From an uncultured Fibrobacter sp. (lineage in GTDB: Bacteria > Fibrobacterota > Fibrobacteria > Fibrobacterales > Fibrobacteraceae), in contig CAKUXP010000017.1 of NCBI GenBank assembly GCA_934700345.1, forward strand, positions 1 through 62,336: a DNA stretch of 62,336 nt. Direction: 5' to 3'. The notes below the pieces were generated by a model. That model worked only from the letters and a program-made list of their open reading frames with translations. It ran no database searches and was not told the origin of the DNA. Made by a program: the position numbers and the translations under genes. Numbering within the stretch: position 1 is the first letter of the stretch; every line of letters starts with the position of its first letter. Below, one piece after another: positions 60,050 to 62,336 of this stretch.

Positions 60050-61681
60050 ATGGCACAACACCGAGAAAACTGGGGTTCGAAAATAGGCGTGATTCTGGCG
60101 GTCGCCGGAAGCGCAGTCGGACTCGGAAACTTTTTACGATTTCCCGTACAGGCCGCGACAAACGGCGGCGGAACATTCATCATCCCCTATATCATCGCCT
60201 TTCTGGTCCTGGGAATTCCGCTCTCCTGGATCGAATGGACGCTCGGACGCTATGCCGGAATACTCCGCCACGGAACGTCTCCGGGAGCCTACGACAAGAT
60301 CATTGGAAAACCCTGGGGAAAATACCTGGGCTCCATGGGACTCTTGCCTCCGCTTTTCATCAGCTTCTACTATATGTTCATCGAGTCGTGGATTCTCGCC
60401 TTTGCATGGTATTCGCTGACCGGAACTCTTTCGGAAGTCGTCGTCGCAGGCAAGATCTCCGAATTTTTCGGCAACTTCATCATGCTCAAGGAAAACCTGG
60501 GTCCGTTCCCCGCCGCCATCGTATTCTTCCTTATCACGTTCGCCTGCAACATGGCGCTTCTCTCGTTTGGCGTCCGCAAGGGAATCGAACGGGCGAACAA
60601 GGTCTGCATGCCGCTGCTCCTCATCATGGGCCTTATCCTGGTCGTCCGCGTACTCACGCTTCCCGGCATCGGAAAAGGGCTAGCGTTCATGTGGAACCCG
60701 GACTTTTCCGCTCTCACGAATCCGTCCGTATGGCTTGCCGCCGCGGGGCAGGTTTTCTTTACGATGAGCCTCGGGATGGGAATCGTCCTCTGCTACGCAA
60801 GCTACGTCAAGCGGAACGAGGACATCGCCCTCTCGGCTCTCACCGCCGGAGCGACTAACGAATTCGCCGAAGTCATCCTGGGCGGCACGATCGTCATTCC
60901 GCTAGCGGTCCTCATCGCCGGGACGAACATCGAGGAATGCGCGAAACTCGGAACCTTTGGACTTGCGTTCCAAAGCATGCCGCACGTATTCGGACAGATT
61001 CCCTTCGGAAACGCATTCCAGACACTCTGGTTCGGGATGCTCTTCTTTGCGGGCGTCACAAGCGCGATTTCCATCATCCAGCCGCTGATCAGCTTCTGCG
61101 AAGACGATCTCAAGTTTTCCCGAAAAGGCGCCGTTTCGACTATCGGTATCGTGACCTTTATCGGCGGACTTATCAGCATCTTCGGGCTTGCAGCCGGAGC
61201 GGTCGATGAACTGGACTTCTGGGGCGGTTGTTTCCTCCTCATCGTTCTAGGAACCATCCAGGCCTTCATCTTCTCGTTCATTCTCGGGCGTCGCAAATCC
61301 AGGGAAAATCCCGAGGAATCCGAAGCGTTCGCCCTGCTTACCGAAGGTTCCGCACTCAGGATTTCAAAGCCTTTCCGCATCGTCATCCGCTACGTCTGCC
61401 CATTTGCGCTTCTTGCGCTTCTCGTCGCCTGGACAATCCACGACGGACTGAACGTTCTCCTGCTTTCGAACATTCCCGCCGACGAGAAAGTCGAATTTTG
61501 CGGATTCACCATGTTCAAGACCCATTTCATCTGGGGACTTCGCTTGAGCCTGGTCCTTGTCGTACTTCTCGTCAATGCAGCCATCTGGTATGCCTGGAAA
61601 AGCGGACGTGCGCTCCGCGGCAGAGACGACCAAATTCAAAAAGTCCGTATCGGTGTCGGTGAAACCGAAAAGGAGGCTTAA
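60050..61681 (+). CDS. sodium-dependent transporter, SNF/NSS family
   Basis: 543 residues with about 11-12 membrane helices. WGSKIGVILAVAGSAVGLGNFLRFPVQAATNGGGTFIIPYI is the LeuT-fold entry with sodium-binding residues; EWTLGRYAG follows. AAAAGG in the leader. The small gene 61683-61793 immediately after encodes a MetS-like subunit, so methionine/alanine or related amino acids are likely substrates. Confidence 0.9.
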   Translation: MAQHRENWGSKIGVILAVAGSAVGLGNFLRFPVQAATNGGGTFIIPYIIAFLVLGIPLSWIEWTLGRYAGILRHGTSPGAYDKIIGKPWGKYLGSMGLLPPLFISFYYMFIESWILAFAWYSLTGTLSEVVVAGKISEFFGNFIMLKENLGPFPAAIVFFLITFACNMALLSFGVRKGIERANKVCMPLLLIMGLILVVRVLTLPGIGKGLAFMWNPDFSALTNPSVWLAAAGQVFFTMSLGMGIVLCYASYVKRNEDIALSALTAGATNEFAEVILGGTIVIPLAVLIAGTNIEECAKLGTFGLAFQSMPHVFGQIPFGNAFQTLWFGMLFFAGVTSAISIIQPLISFCEDDLKFSRKGAVSTIGIVTFIGGLISIFGLAAGAVDELDFWGGCFLLIVLGTIQAFIFSFILGRRKSRENPEESEAFALLTEGSALRISKPFRIVIRYVCPFALLALLVAWTIHDGLNVLLLSNIPADEKVEFCGFTMFKTHFIWGLRLSLVLVVLLVNAAIWYAWKSGRALRGRDDQIQKVRIGVGETEKEA

Positions 61682-61682
61682 A

Positions 61683-61793
61683 ATGGAACTGCAGGAACTT
61701 TCGACCAGCGGTCTTATATTCATGATTCTTTCGTGGATCGCGATCATCGCCCTGAATGCTTTTTGCTTCTACAAGATTTTCAAAAAGAAATAG
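61683..61793 (+). CDS. MetS-like small subunit of NSS transporter
   Basis: 36 residues. ATG lies one base after the transporter stop; GGAGG within the end of that gene serves as ribosome binding site. Single membrane helix (LIFMILSWIAIIALNAFCFYKIF) with basic tail KIFKKK. Small subunits of this type stabilise MetP-like sodium symporters. Often missed by gene callers. Confidence 0.8.
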   Translation: MELQELSTSGLIFMILSWIAIIALNAFCFYKIFKKK

Positions 61794-62336
61794 CTATCCG
61801 AAATGTGAAAAGCCTTTTGAACCGACCAAAAAAATTGAACAGTTAATTGAACAGTTTAAGGTTAGGCTGAAACAAGCTGCGAGTCCGGTATTTTACCGGG
61901 CTCATTTCTTTTGGGCGCAATCTTATCCGGTCGTTATACGACTCGATGTACTTCTTGAATTCCCGCTTAAAGCGGTCCATCTATCTGAAGGTTCAGGTTC
62001 GAGGTGTTCCGACCTCACGAAGCCATTCTCTCTTTGCAACTTTTGGTAGCTGCGGAGTCGGTAATGCCAACCCTGCTCCAAGTGGATAGCCTGCATTCCA
62101 TAGACCGGTCGTCATGGAAGCCGGTTTCTTTACCTCGTCTAATTCACCAAGCAAGTAAACTTTTTGGTATCGTCTTTAAAATAGCTAGCTGTTTTTGGGT
62201 GTCGCAGGTTGTGCAGGTTTTGCAAGCGGTTTTCGGGGCAAAAACGGTGAAAGCAAAAGAAAGAGATACCCGCCGGCGAAGCCGGCGGTTCTTCATATGC
62301 GGGCCCTGCCCTAGGATGCCAGCTACGCGTCACGTC
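61794..62336. other. region without an intact gene: IS3 remnant and inverted repeat
   Basis: Holds the transposase remnant 61843-61980, a direct repeat TTGAACAG-TTAA-TTGAACAG (61835-61854), and a hairpin CCGCCGGC-GAA-GCCGGCGG (about 62272-62290). The right end has an open minus-strand frame that I cannot assign. No other gene seen. Confidence 0.6.
61843..61980 (-). mobile_element. C-terminal remnant of IS3-family transposase
   Basis: The minus-strand frame encodes MDRFKREFKKYIESYNDRIR-LRPKEMSPVKYRTRS and stops. The pattern FKxxIxxYNxxRIxxxxxxMSPxxYR is the end of IS150/IS3-type OrfB. A stop codon sits just before the ATG, and no DDE residues upstream are readable, so only about 45 residues survive. 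Confidence 0.6.

Noticed and set aside
62139..62333. Minus-strand frame at the right edge
   Set aside because: Runs to the window edge without recognisable domain or start; Pro/Arg/Ser composition of a shadow frame or part of a repeated element.
1..62336. CRISPR array
   Set aside because: No regularly spaced 25-40 bp repeats with unique spacers; the only tandem repeat with fixed period is the coding 72-bp array at 4.5-11.2 kb.

Overview
The window looks like chromosomal DNA of a Fibrobacter-type bacterium. The grounds are a tandem family of DUF285/BspA-like 24-residue repeat proteins, a family-5 glycoside hydrolase, a tmRNA whose tag reads ANEEYALAA, promoter -10 boxes of the form TATATT/TATCTT, several lipoproteins with clear lipoboxes and a pyruvate:ferredoxin oxidoreductase. 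The assignment rests on gene content read by eye; no search was run.

Layout. 1-4.3 kb: a minus-strand set of poorly known genes, including a glycine-zipper membrane protein, a 59-residue ORF and a duplicated zinc-ribbon miniprotein. 4.5-11.2 kb: four consecutive plus-strand genes built almost wholly of 24-residue repeats, with seven copies of one cap module and tracts of near-identical DNA shared between genes. 11.2-15.2 kb: porin-like protein, zinc-type ABC transporter ATPase and binding protein (no permease here), Nudix hydrolase, MetF-like reductase. 15.2-19.6 kb: remains of a ppk-ppx operon, cut by an island with a toxin-like gene, a membrane protein, a 272-bp direct repeat and a Fic protein. 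19.6-29.9 kb: housekeeping genes (LPP20-like lipoprotein, ligA, M3 oligopeptidase, tRNA-Ser, rpoZ, fused trpCF, ssrA, an amino-acid ABC transporter, PurO-like IMP cyclohydrolase).

30-36.2 kb is the most remarkable part. groES-groEL, grpE, dnaK and dnaJ lie together. groES, grpE and dnaK are each preceded by a textbook sigma-54 promoter, TGGCACG-N4-TTGC(A/T). Each promoter in turn has a GTTTCA-N3-TGAAAC-type palindrome 51-82 bp upstream of its -24 element. No CIRCE element is visible. The simplest reading is a heat-shock/chaperone regulon run by RpoN and an unidentified enhancer-binding protein. Ten bases after dnaJ begins a four-gene operon (C39-like peptidase, RimK-like ATP-grasp ligase, GCS2-like ligase, N-formylglutamate amidohydrolase-like) that probably makes or trims an unknown peptide-like molecule.

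40-62 kb: a frameshifted gene, two glycosyltransferases (one carrying an NPCBM domain), a lipoprotein, hemN, an NlpC/P60 lipoprotein with pheA, a probable new small RNA, a CvfB-like protein, GH5, small secreted proteins, nifJ, a C_GCAxxG_C_C protein, TatD, UbiA, purF, azlCD and a sodium symporter with its MetS-like small subunit, ending in an IS3-type transposase remnant. A second genome-wide theme is leaderless initiation: seven genes have a -10 hexamer exactly 6-7 bases before the start codon, leaving no room for a 5' leader.
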